This document shows positions 50,332 through 62,184 of a stretch of 64,000 nucleotides of DNA, piece by piece. The notes below the pieces were generated by a model. The model was not told the DNA's origin and did no database searches. It worked only from the letters and a program-made list of their open reading frames with translations. The stretch is from Patagioenas fasciata (lineage: Eukaryota > Chordata > Aves > Columbiformes > Columbidae): the NCBI RefSeq assembly GCF_037038585.1, contig NC_092521.1, positions 149,076,605 to 149,140,604 on the forward strand, read 5' to 3'. Numbering within the stretch: position 1 is the first letter of the stretch; each line of letters begins with the position of its first letter. A program made the translations under genes and the position numbers.

Positions 50332-53300
50332 AAGGATCCAGGACTTAAAAAATTAAAAGATACAGGAGAAGCAGGAAACAGCCATGAAAAAAAAATATTT
50401 AAGTAGTATTTATATTTGCAGTAATAATACTCTGTCCATCTCTGTTTCTTGAGTAATCAGGACAATAAATGCATGTGAAAAAGGATTACTGAGAAAATGT
50501 TTGGTGAACTATTTCAGAAAGAAAAGACAACCTTGTGCCTTCAGCAAGGTGGTTTACCTATCCTGCTTCCCCAAATAACAATATCATTGATTACAACAAA
50601 GTTTTTTCTTAAAACATCCATTTAGTTTTAGTTAGCATATTTAAATGCGCTACGTATGTAATTACAATTTGGGATGTTATTTTTTGCTCTAATATACTTC
50701 TAAAGATAAGTAACGCTGCATATTTAACTAGGGTTTTTCCCATTTAGAAAATGTTGCAAAGTATTGTAATGAATAGATTGCTTTGTTAAGTGACTGAAAT
50801 TAAAGCGATACACGGTCAGATGCAACATTGGAACATGATGAATAATGGATGTTTTAGAAGTGCCAAGTTCATTCTAATGACATATGAGTACAAAGACATT
50901 TTTAAAGCAGTTTAATCATCAGAGAATTGCTGCTCGTTAACATGTTCACAAGATTATCATGCATTAAGTGAATAGTCTTAAGTAGTTCATCAAATAATTT
51001 ATGTTTCACTGTTGTTACAAGCTATTTGTACATGACCAGATGTAGCCCTTCATGAGAAAATAGAGAAAAACATAATTTAATCAAAGGTTCTGCCATCAAG
51101 CCAGAATGAATATATTTTGCCTAATCCACCACTGGCATATAAGTAGGTCAGTCCATAGAAGGAAATGGAGTCTGATCTTCTCATACCAGCAGTAAATTGG
51201 CCATGAGGGTTGAAAACTGAGCCCAGCTTGAACTTCTTAATTTAATAGTAGTGTCTTATGGCAACACTGGCTGCTGATGGGTCAGCACGTGCCTGCTCTG
51301 CAGCAATCGAGGGCTGGCAGCTTTACCCTGGTCCCTGGTAGAGACAAACACCCCAAGAGGCATTTTCTTCTTCCTAAGTGAAGACGCTGGTAGAAACATT
51401 TTACTCTTGATTCCTTCTCCCCAAACCAGATCTTTCTCAATTCCTATCAATCATTCCTTGTCAGTGTAAGGCAGCAAGCCTACTGATAGTCAGCTTCATT
51501 ATAGTCTCCAAATCAACAGGCTTGTTTTGGGGAATATGATGGATACCTTCTGCCTCCATAACTGTCAGCAGCAGGTCTGAGATGTGCTTTCTGCTTCTGC
51601 ATTCAGCTTCTTACAAGCTGAGAGAATTCTGTCAAACTTTCTCAAATAACCTGTTTGCTAATTTACCTGCAACAACAGAAACTGTAGGCCCAGTGAAATA
51701 AAAGCCAATCAGGAGAAACTTGGGAAGCATTAGAAGCTGAAGTACTAGGAAAAGATTCCATACAAACACAAAGAAGGAGGTTCTAGGATTCCACAGGTTT
51801 GCTACTTATCTTTCAGTCATTTACTTGGGTAGCATATGTATCAGCATAAATATCAACACACATCAGTGTTAAAGACACTTGATTGAATAATTCCACCTTT
51901 TTTCTTTTTTCATTAAAAGAATACTGTAATAGGCCTGCAAAAACCATCAACAGTTTAAATCAATTTTTTAATGAAAAATAGTTAAGAAATCTCCAGATGC
52001 TTGTCTATTTGGAAGATAATTTGGGAATAATGTAAATAAGCAAATTATTGAAGAGAGAGCAGATCTAAGACGTGTGTCTGGTGATACACAGATAATTCAA
52101 GGTGAGATTAAATGATGCAGAAGCAGAGTCTGATTTTTCTTCATCATCATCACCCATAGTTAAGTGCAATCTTTTGGCTCAGACCAAAGTGTAAAGTTCT
52201 ATAACATCACTGACTGCAGCAGGAGCAAAAGCAATGGTTTTAGTTAACCTCAGGGAACAATAAAACACAGTGGTGGAACATGAAATTCATTTAGCTGAAG
52301 CCAGATTTATTGGTGAGGGAGCTGAGGGCTGACCATTGCTCCCAGAAGTACAGGTGGATGTCTTTTCTTTTTGCATTAAGACTTTATCAGATGCATCTGA
52401 TGCATCAAAACCTTCTTTTTTTTTTTCTTGCCCCACTTACCAAGCAAGCCATATATTCATTTTAAATTACCTACTTGAAGGAATTTATCATATTTCTGTT
52501 ATAAGACATTATAGGGTTCCCCAAAGAAAAGAGAGAAATGAATGAACATGATAAAAGACAAACAGAGAGGAAGCCTCCAAGAAAAAGGTGAAGCTGAAAA
52601 ATGATAGGGGGTATCAACTTGCTGTAGCAGACAATGGGGTCTACAGAGTGCATATCGATCAGGATATGCTTTGAGAAGGAATGGCAAAAAAAAAAAAAGG
52701 TCAGACTGTGGAAACAGAAAAGGACTAATGAAGAGCACATTCTATAACTGCAAGGTAAAAAAAATCGTTCATGCTGAAAAGAAAAATAATTTACAGGGCA
52801 GGTTCCAGGATATAATATTTTATCAAAACCATACTTAACCTCTCTTTCTTTTGTACAGCAGAACCTTGATAACTCATGGTAAAGCAATGTATCCCCACTG
52901 CTAACTACTGTATTTTTGCTGTTTATGCAATACATGCCATTTACTGGACCAGATATAAAATAATAATCACTTAATCACTTGATTTTCTCCTACAGACATC
53001 ATACAGGTTTAAGTATTTATTTAACTTCACGTGTCCATGTTATCTCAACTCCTGTTTTCACTACCAGGCTACTAAGACTTCAGAGAACCCGCTAATAATA
53101 TTGTGACATTTTTTGAAAACAGCAGCATCAGAGAATAGGAAATAAAGATAATTACTTATTACATGTGCAATTCTAGTGTCTTTAAGAGAATGATCAAGCT
53201 GTAGATATTAAGAGGAGCACAAAAGTTGCAATAGAGCCAGAATAGAACACAATCATATGTCTTTGTCTTACTGACAGTAAGACTAGCTCCCCCCAAAATA

Positions 53301-54213
53301 GGTGAAGCTGCTGATACAAACCATGTTGCTCTGCATATATTGAAGTCCTTCCCCTGTTCTGCCTTGCTGCACCTTATTTTCCAGACCAGCCCTTGTGGTC
53401 TTCCTTCAGAAAGCCTCTCCCACAGCTTTCAGTTCCTTCTTTGTTTTACCTTTTCCTTAGGAATTACTGAGCTATGTCCCACACAGCAGAAAACATTGAC
53501 AAAGTAGCAACACAATCACATGTGGGGAAGTGTAGGTCTAGAGTACACTTCCGGGGTACTCAGGTACATCCCACGTGTTGTTCATGTGAAAAGGTCACTG
53601 CCCAAACTGCACAAGCCCCTTGACTACTTCCCAGTCCAAGTTACAAGAATACACAGCCAAGGAGATACAGCCTTACAGTAAAGTGCTACTGCTGCATTGA
53701 AGCTGATGGAAAATAACCACTGGTACCTTTTTAAAGCTTTCTCCAGAAAGTGTCACAGAGGCAACTTTCATTACAAACTTTGGCTTGGTACTACATTTTT
53801 TTTGTTTTCTATCACTTTCTTCAGATGTCGGTTCCCCATTATTAAAATATTTAAAGTATTTGGGGTTAAAATTTGTATTACCACTCACATCCTTGAACAA
53901 AGTGGTACATTATCACCACTTAGCAAGACTGGTATATTTGAATACTATGAACAGATTTCACCTCTTTCCTGAATCTAACCAAATCCAGCGTTTCTAATAA
54001 CAAAATTACTTTTGCAGTAATGCACCTGACACCACACAGGGACTGAGTCAGCTACGCTTATGTGCTGAAGTAGTACTTCCCCTGCAGGAGTTGTCTCATC
54101 AAAATTTGCAGGAAGACTTTTTAAGAAAAGGTACTAATCAACTTGAATAAGGACAGGAAAAACAATTGCCAAACAGATCTGGGGGGGGGGAAAAAAAAAA
54201 AGTAAACTATATG

Positions 54214-54402
54214 AATCATGGAATAATAAAATCATTTAGGTTGGAAAGGACCTTGAAGACCATAGACTCCAACCATTGACACTGTCAACTCCACCAGTAA
54301 ACTATGTTCCTAAGCACCATGCTACATGTCTTTTAAATAAGGCCAGAGATGGTGACTCAAATACTTCCCTGGCCAGCCCACTCCAATGCTTGACAAAAGA
54401 AC
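54214..54402 (-). mobile_element. CR1 3' fragment
   Basis: On the plus strand it starts aatcatggaataataaaatc, continues atttaggttggaaaggacct, and runs through caccatgctacatgtctttt and gatggtgactcaaatacttc to caatgcttgacaa. This is the same CR1 subfamily as the long copies, minus orientation, about 190 bases. A G10A11 tract lies just to its left. Confidence 0.92.
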
Positions 54403-54565
54403 ATTTATGTATGTATTTAAAGTTACATTTTAAATATATTTACATATAAAATATGTAAAAGTACTAAATGTAAGTAACAAAAATACTGTTTCAAAGAGCT
54501 TGAATTCAAAGAAATAAAGTGAAAACCAAGAGACAACAGAGTACAAGAGAACATACAATAAAAAG

Positions 54566-54750
54566 CAAAAGGCCATGATAGAACATTAAGGCTGGAAGAG
54601 ACCTCTAGAGGTAATATAGTTTGTCTCCCTTTTAAAATCAGAGCCAAATCTGCAGTTAGGTTAGGTTGCTTAGGGTCTTGTCCAGTCAATTTTGAGTTCA
54701 GTACGGAGATTTCAGCATACCTCTTTGGGCAACCACATATCCTGTAATTC
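54566..54750 (-). mobile_element. CR1 3' fragment of a different subfamily
   Basis: Words such as attaaggctggaagagacct, gccaaatctgcagttaggtt and cttgtccagtcaattttgag, ending near ctctttgggcaacc, match a CR1 3' UTR type unlike the adjacent fragment. Minus orientation. About 160 bases of AT-rich DNA separate the two pieces. Confidence 0.8.
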
Positions 54751-56653
54751 CTCCTGTTTATTTGCCATGCTGTGATTATTCCTGTATAAGCTCTGGAGAT
54801 GAGCTCAGCACAGCACTGTGTTAACCATACAAGTATCCTGAGAAACAGTTCTAAGGAGAGATTTTAAGAAGGCTAATACATTTATTCTGCAGAAGTTTAC
54901 CTCTTGCCCAAGCCTGAACAGCAAGATAAATGAAACACAACTCTGGTCAACCAAGAATTTAATGAGAGTTTTAGAGAAGGCTCATATCACAGTCTAATCA
55001 GAAACAAGAATCTTGATGCTTTGGCAGTAAGTAAGGCAGGATAGGTATGATAAGGACAGGCTGTGAAAGGAATGAAAAGAGAACAGTAGCTTGACTGCTA
55101 TGACAGATGAGCTTTCAGCAGGCTTTTAAAGATGATGTGCTAAACATTATTCTCTGCTAAACTTATAGAGTGTTAGAAGAACTTAGCAGGAGTCATGAGG
55201 TGATATGTCTCAAAGAGGCTATATGCAGTCCATCCCCTATTCCCATTGCATATCTGAGGCTGATGCTCCATGAGCTGGCTGAGGCAATTTAACACTCCTG
55301 CCACCCTTTCCCTTCCTCTCAGTTGAGTTGTCTTTCTGCTGGTTTGGTGAGCTAAGTCAGCTCAGCAAGGGATCAGGCCAGGAACAGATGCAGTCCAAGG
55401 AAAGAGGCAGGACTCAAGGCCATGGGCAGCAGAAGGAAGCAAACAACTACACCAGCTCAGCTGTCCCAAGGTATGTCCCCCCAAGTGTCTCACCTCTGTG
55501 CAAGCTCAGAGTTTAAACCACAAAAGAGCTGAGGTTCTGACAAATGCTTCCACCCAGATGTCCCAGCACCCAGCCCTAAACAAAGCATCCCGTGTAATGC
55601 AGAACACTCCTGTGTGCTGGCATGTGGCATGTACTGCTCAACTACGCACACCCTACGTCCCACAGTATTTGAAAGAAGTCATAGTGGAAGTTTAGAGAAG
55701 TTCAAGGCAGCAAGAGCTGTTTACTTGACAGTAAAAACATATATTAGAGAACTTAAAGACTTTAATGAATGCGCAAGAGCCACCCAGAGACAGAGATGGT
55801 GAAGAGGCTAAAATGCAGTACAGAACTCTGCAGCATGCCCATTGTACAGAGCAAGGGAATAGTCCCTAAAGGACATGATACAAAAGCAGTCATAGGAGTA
55901 TAGAGAACAAACTGAAGAGTACAGATATGTTAGATACAGATAACATTAAGAAAATCTCAGTAATGATTTCCCAGTGCAGAACTGACTGCCATGAATACTT
56001 CTGTCCCAAACTGGGATGTAAAGAAAAAAAAATCTCAAAGGTTCATGCAAAAAGAAATTTTAAAAATCAGGTAAAGAAACAGTTTTATGTCAATCATTTC
56101 AAAAATCTAGGTTTAATTTTGATATTTTCCATTTTTTCAATAATTTCTGTGACTCTTCAAAATAAAACATATTTCAACATAAAGCTGGATTCTTTGTTTC
56201 AAAAATGTCAAGGTCTAATCTTAACAATCTCAAAACTGAATAAAATGGATTTTTGTGGTATTGAGACATTAACTATAGGTGATGCATTCCTATAAAGAAG
56301 TTTGGTATTAAACTGTCTTTCAATGAGCAATACTAAAAATTTCCCAGACAGCTCTAAAGTTAAATTGCGCAGCATTAACTTTTCAAATAAGCTAGAAAAT
56401 GGAAACATGTACTCTAAACTGATTATAATTCTTATCTATTATAGAGTTTTATCATTTTCTAGTCATAAACATTGGCACAGAACAGTCAAATTTACTGGGA
56501 ATAGGTTGGACAACATAAGCATATAAAAAGTACTAACCTGAAGACTGCAGATGGTGAGACCTGATACAGAACAGTGCTGTTTTTACAACAGTAGAGAACA
56601 ACACAGTAAGGCATTTTGGCATTTTTTCTTGTAACAGTAACTTTCCCTTCATC

Positions 56654-56729
56654 TCTTTTCTTCCTTTCTTTCTTCCTTTCTTTCTTCCTTTCTTTCGTTT
56701 GTTTTTGTTTTCGTTTTTTCTTTCTTACT
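56654..56729 (+). repeat. Pyrimidine microsatellite (TTCCTTTCTTTC)n
   Basis: Three near-perfect 12-base units at about 56661-56696 are followed by T-rich (GTTTT) degenerate repeats. The tract is almost all pyrimidine and lies in the NEBL intron, where it is purine in the transcript. Confidence 0.9.
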
Positions 56730-57797
56730 TGCCCTTTAATTGTCAGCTAGGCTGCTTTCATGGATGTCTGAGCTACCAGGCTTGTTGCTCTCAGTGGTGC
56801 TGTCAGAAGCAGCAGTTTGCCTGCATACTATCCATTACAGGAGTCAGTATTAGTTAGTAAATTGGAATGTCAAACCCAGATATAATTAGGTTGTTGAAAT
56901 AACAACCTGAAAGTATGGCCTAATTCACACAGGGTGCTAATAAATTTCTGCCATGCTCACTGACCCCATTAGAATTGATGCTCTGAACTACTTGGAGTCA
57001 GTGGCAAATTCAGAACATTACAAGCTTAGGAAGTTTCCACAACCTATATTATAAAGACACAAGAAATAAGCCAGATCTTTAAAAAAATGAGGTGAAGGGT
57101 GGAATCAATAAAATTATTTCTTTTGTATTTCATATGAAATAATTATTCAAGATGCAAAATATCAAAATGTCATCACCTGCAAGATTACTTACAACGGATA
57201 AAATCTTTTAAACTAAATTTCCTTAGTGTCATGATGAGACTGGTAGAGTCATTTAAGCACTATTGGTTTATAACACTATTTTATCAGCTAGCAATAATTA
57301 AGCCTAATATATGTACCCAACACTGAAGATTATTGTGGGAAATGGAGAATCATACCAATATAACTCTTAACAGTAGTTTCATTATAGAAAAAAAATATTT
57401 TGAATGGAATTAAAACAGAAGATCACACATAGCTGTTCAGCCTACGTGAAAGAAAACAAATACATTTTGAAAGGAATTACAAAAAGAACATCTAATGTCT
57501 TCATGCCACATGAAATCCTGTATTTTATTCATAATTCGTTTTCCTCTCAGAAGGGGACTATCTCATATTTCAGTTACTCCAGAGAGCAAACATACAAAAA
57601 TTTCACCTGTTACAAAATTCCTGATTTGTATGAACAGCCAATAATACTAATTATTGGTTACAGTGGTCTTTGTTGTATAAGTCCATCCTATATCCAATAG
57701 CAGATGGAGTTGAAATTTGGGAAGTACTAGCTAGTCCAGCAGAAGAACAGTTGGCAAACTGCCTCTCTGGTACATTGTAGTCTATGTGTCTGGTCGT

Positions 57798-57925
57798 TCA
57801 GGCCTTCTCCTTAATTCTTCGTATTTTGAGAAACAGTGGGTCAGTCAATGCCATGATATTCTTTTTCAGGGCAATCTGTTTATTGTGGTCCATTCCAGCC
57901 TCTCTGGAGGGTCTAAATCTCCTTA
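57798..57925 (-). CDS. Candidate exon with in-frame stop inside the NEBL intron
   Basis: On the minus strand a pyrimidine tract of GTTTT repeats ends in tttttag at 57926. After it come two bases and then 41 open codons: RRFRPSREAGMDHNKQIALK, followed by KNIMALTDPLFLKIRRIKEKA and TGA at 57798-57800. The charged, balanced composition is protein-like. It could be an alternative terminal exon, a decayed gene fragment or chance. No start codon of its own gives more than 31 residues, and no family is recognised. Confidence 0.18.
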
Positions 57926-60900
57926 CTAAAAACAAAACAAAACAAGTCTCCCATGGACATTTTTCCCTTAAATAAAAGTAGCATGGCTTTCATTGCCCTT
58001 CAGAGGAAGTGCACAAAAGGGCTGTATTCAGGGAAAGCCCAGACTAGCACTGTCTCCAGATGTGATGTCTGCAAGCTGGTATTAAATATTAAGAGTCTAG
58101 CAAAAAAATTGAAGAAAACAAGGATGTCCTGTTTTCTACTGTCAATGTCAAAAGAAAGAGAGCAATCAATTGAACATCCATCCTCTTCACCAAAAGAGGA
58201 TAACACAGGGAAGATTTTTGCCAAGATGTGCTTCTAGATATTCCTTAGAGCATCATTTCTATTGAGGAACAGGAACTGGAGGATACTGAGTCACAGCTCA
58301 AAAGCCTTTGCAATCATTAACACTTTATTGTAGTTGTTAAGCATCACAGAGTTGTGAAGTATTAAACATTAATACAGGTAGTACTGTGCTCTGCAAAGAG
58401 GAGAAGAAGCTGGTTCCCAAACAACCCACAGAGTTCCTGCCTTTGACTGTGTCTGACTGGAGCAGTGAGGTGGCAAGTTGCAACTTCACAGCCTGCAAAG
58501 AGCACGAGCCAGTGCTGTCCTGGCAGTGCAGACAATTTTGATAAGCAGAAAACACCATCAGCTTCCCAAGACTGCCTTTGAAAAGGTCATTTAGGACTGT
58601 AAGACCCTAAGCACTCAGAACAACAGATTTGATAAATGTAATTCTATAGCAGCCCCTTAAAACATAAGCTTTTTTCACACAAAAGCTAAAGGTATTTGTT
58701 ATTAAATAGGGTGGTAAATGATCTCCAAGGAAATTCAGTAAGTAAAATGCTTCAAAAGGTTACCAGCCTTTAAAAATATAGGATGAGGCTGTTTGTGGTG
58801 TTTGCACATACTGACATGTTTTTGTGCTTTTTGCTAAAAAAAAAAAAAGATAAAATGGAAGTGAACACAACACAAAATTACAATTTAGAATGAATGACAA
58901 CAGTTATTGTCTTCATCCAATTTCCATGAAGTTTGGGATTTTAAAAACTGTATGAGTTCCATATCTGACATTTAGAATTTTATGGGCAGTTACAACAATC
59001 TATTTTACTTATAATTTAATTCACTTAAAATACAAATCATCTATCCCCCTTCCACATCCTACTGATCAGTTCTTACTACAGCACTGTAAAAATAAAACTA
59101 CCTCAAATGCTTGGCTTCTAACCCTAAAACTTGAGTCCTATTTTTCACCTTAGGGTTATAATGATAAACACAGAATATTCTAAACTAGTTAAATGTACTG
59201 CAACTGACAAAAAAAAAAAGTTTTTAATATATAACTACAAAATGTTTTCTAGATGTTTAATTCATTCATTTTCCTCACAAAAGCAGAGTTAATACATTCA
59301 ATACTCTACTGCAATTTAAGGACAAAAGAATTACTAACTGGGACTAGAAGACAACAGATTTTATACTTGGAGCATATTCTATACAGATGCTATGGGAGTG
59401 GGGAGGAGCTTGGTTGGTTGGTTTTGCTTTGTCAGAACCACTGACCTACCTGGATTGTAAAAATAATATTTTTTTACTACAGTTTCTAAAACACAAGGTC
59501 TTCAACTCATCTCTACAGCCTCTAATGCATGTATTTCCACATATATGTTCTACATTATATTATGTCTTAGGAATTGTTCTAGCAGTTCAAATACAAAAGG
59601 AGTGGCTCCATTCATTTGATATTGATTACAGCAGAAACTGCTATGAGTGTTATTTTGGAATTAGTCTTCAGTGGTAACCATACAGTCCAAAGAGTTTAGC
59701 CTATGTACCTATTAGTAAGTAGTGTATCATAATACTTACACATATCCCCCTTTCCCCTACTGATACTGTAAGTGGGACAAATCAAATCACAGGGCATCCT
59801 GCTCTGGAGTTCTGAATATGAACTGCATTCAAGATTTGGTATCACTGACAAACAAACCTTACTGCCAGCTGACTTTTTTTGGCTGACATTCCACCTAAGC
59901 TGCAGCATGCCTCAGCTGAGAAAACAGAGCACAATATGCCTTTCCTTTCCTCGCCCACTGCACCACATTCTTTTATTCATGATGGCACAAAATATCTGAA
60001 AGGCAGCCGGAGGTATCCCCAGTCCCAGTGGGGCCACGGTGTACCACAAGAAGCTGCAATTCCTTCTCAAATTGTGAATAGGCAGGTTTATGCTCTAGGC
60101 TTCCTCACAGACAGAAAGAGTTAGTAAAACAAAGGTTATGTTAACATGTTACATTACCCACATGCCTTAAGTTACAATTTGAACCCACTTACACTTATTG
60201 AACACCAACTGTTGCCCATTTACATTAAATGCAAGTTCTCATGGAAGCTGTGCTTTGATTTGTGTGCAGCTGTTTATTTGTTTAGTGGGTATAACTAACC
60301 TGAGCAATGTTGGAAGGATAGCATCAAGCAGGATCAAGTACGTGACTGTGCATTATATTCCTAATGATACTTATTGTCTGCTGGATACAAAATCCTCTGA
60401 AGTGTATCAAAAGTTGTTCTAGGGGACCACATTGAACAACTGAAAAAAATTGTTCGCCAAGGGAGCCATTAATACTTCCAACTGTTAAGTCACCTGGAAA
60501 TTTCCCTTCTACCTTCTGCTCACTAACTGTTTAAAGCAAAAGGGAATATCAAACTCAGACAGCTGGCAAGAAAAACAGAAGGATCCCTTGAACTACTGTC
60601 ATGCTACAGAAATTGAAAATGGGGTCTCTTCTGGATTCTCCTCCACCTGGACATGTGGGAATTGATTTTGATGCTGCCAGATGTCAAGGGTGTGGGAGAG
60701 AAGCATGAGAATCAAAGACGGGCAGAGGGAATTTAAGCAAAAATATTTTGGAAGTGTTAAATGTAAAGCTCTCCCTGGAACATTAACTCAGTGAATACAC
60801 ACTAAATGGAAATGTACTTTCATACGAATCACAATTTATATCTTAAGGTATTACAAGAAATGTGAGATATTTAGTTTTATTCCTAGAGTCCTAAATCAAA

Positions 60901-62073
60901 CCTTAATCAAAAGTTAACTTAGCCCTCAGAGTGCTATATGAAGTTTCAAGTTTTACATTAAAAAATAAGGTTTACAGATACTTCATGCCTCTTTGTAGCG
61001 GAAGAGAATGAAATCTAATTTTATGGACTAATTTCTGTCATGATGTATGTTAACAAATTACTCAGCAGACAATACTAAAAGTCTGATAGTCCAGACTAGG
61101 ACAGAGATTTTGTAATGCTTAAGCTAGTGCATAAATGTGGTCCCATTTCCATTCTGGATTCCTAGACTTACACGGCTTAAAAGACTTATATTTTTTTTTT
61201 TTTTTCAGAGGACACCAAGTTATATTAAGCAATCAGAAATCTTCTTTTCATGGAAACTTATCCAGACGTTAGCACACGTATAAGAAAGACACCAACCCTG
61301 TTTCTAACTGAAATCTTAACTCTCACAGCTAACCTGGCTTCTAGCTTTCCTTCTCACCTCAAATTTACATGTGAAAAGGTGTCACCTTTCTAACACCAGG
61401 AAATCTCCCACTGTTTTCAAAAATCCCTCTATCTGTAATGTCATTATTTTTAATCAGAAAAATTATGCCCTTTTGAACATCAGTAATCTGAAAAAGATGA
61501 GGCAGAAACTGAAAAAGTCATATACACCTCTTTCAAATGAAAGGTGCAGTTTTCAGAAGGGAGAGAGGTCTGTGTTGCTGCCTGAATGGTGTGGTTGCAG
61601 CAACACTTCACAAAGGAAACTATCATTTCAGCAAAAATCCATCTGGAAATGAAAGGCCAGGAGTCACTAGTTTTGAAGGAATGTAAGTTCTCCAACTGTT
61701 CATGATAAATAATTTGTGGCATCAGATAGGTACCAGGCATTTGTGCCTGCCTCACATTTGCAGAGAAGTATTTAGCCAAGTTCAAAAATACTACCAGACA
61801 TTTATGAGTGATGTATTTATTGTTTGACTGCAATCATTCATACATTATATACTTCAGAACAAAAATCATCTGATTACCAAGATGGAAAAGCACCATGACA
61901 CTGTTGAGTGGAAGAAGATGTTTTTCCATGCATTAGCTTTCAGGTTGGCAAACCTGCTGGGGACTTGCATGTCAAAGAAGGAAAACCAAAGCACCATCTA
62001 GTCCGAAATAAAAAATAGTCAGAAACAGATGTAAGAGTCTGGTGGATAAGAGAAGTGTGGATGTGACACTCAC

Positions 62074-62184
62074 CAAGAGGGAATACACAGAGCGTTGTTT
62101 TGATGTGTTCAGCCTTCTGTGACAGTGCAGCCGACTGATACACTTGAAAGGGGACAAGAATCCCAGAATAGCCCATGGTTCTTC
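62074..62184 (-). CDS. Candidate 5' coding exon inside the NEBL intron
   Basis: On the minus strand an ATG at 62174-62176 lies in a good start context (gaaccATGG). It opens 34 codons (MGYSGILVPFQVYQSAALSQ, then KAEHIKTTLCVFPL) before a strong donor, G|GTGAGT, at 62068-62073. A possible acceptor (agatttcacag) ends at 62185. The pieces fit either an internal exon or an alternative first exon on the NEBL strand. The reading frame is short and may be chance; it does not match the nebulette N-terminus as I recall it. Confidence 0.15.

Noticed and set aside
52471..52935. 154-codon minus-strand frame
   Set aside because: Product is rich in Phe, Cys, Ser and Leu with a Phe run from a T-tract, no family and no splice context; consistent with chance in AT-rich DNA.
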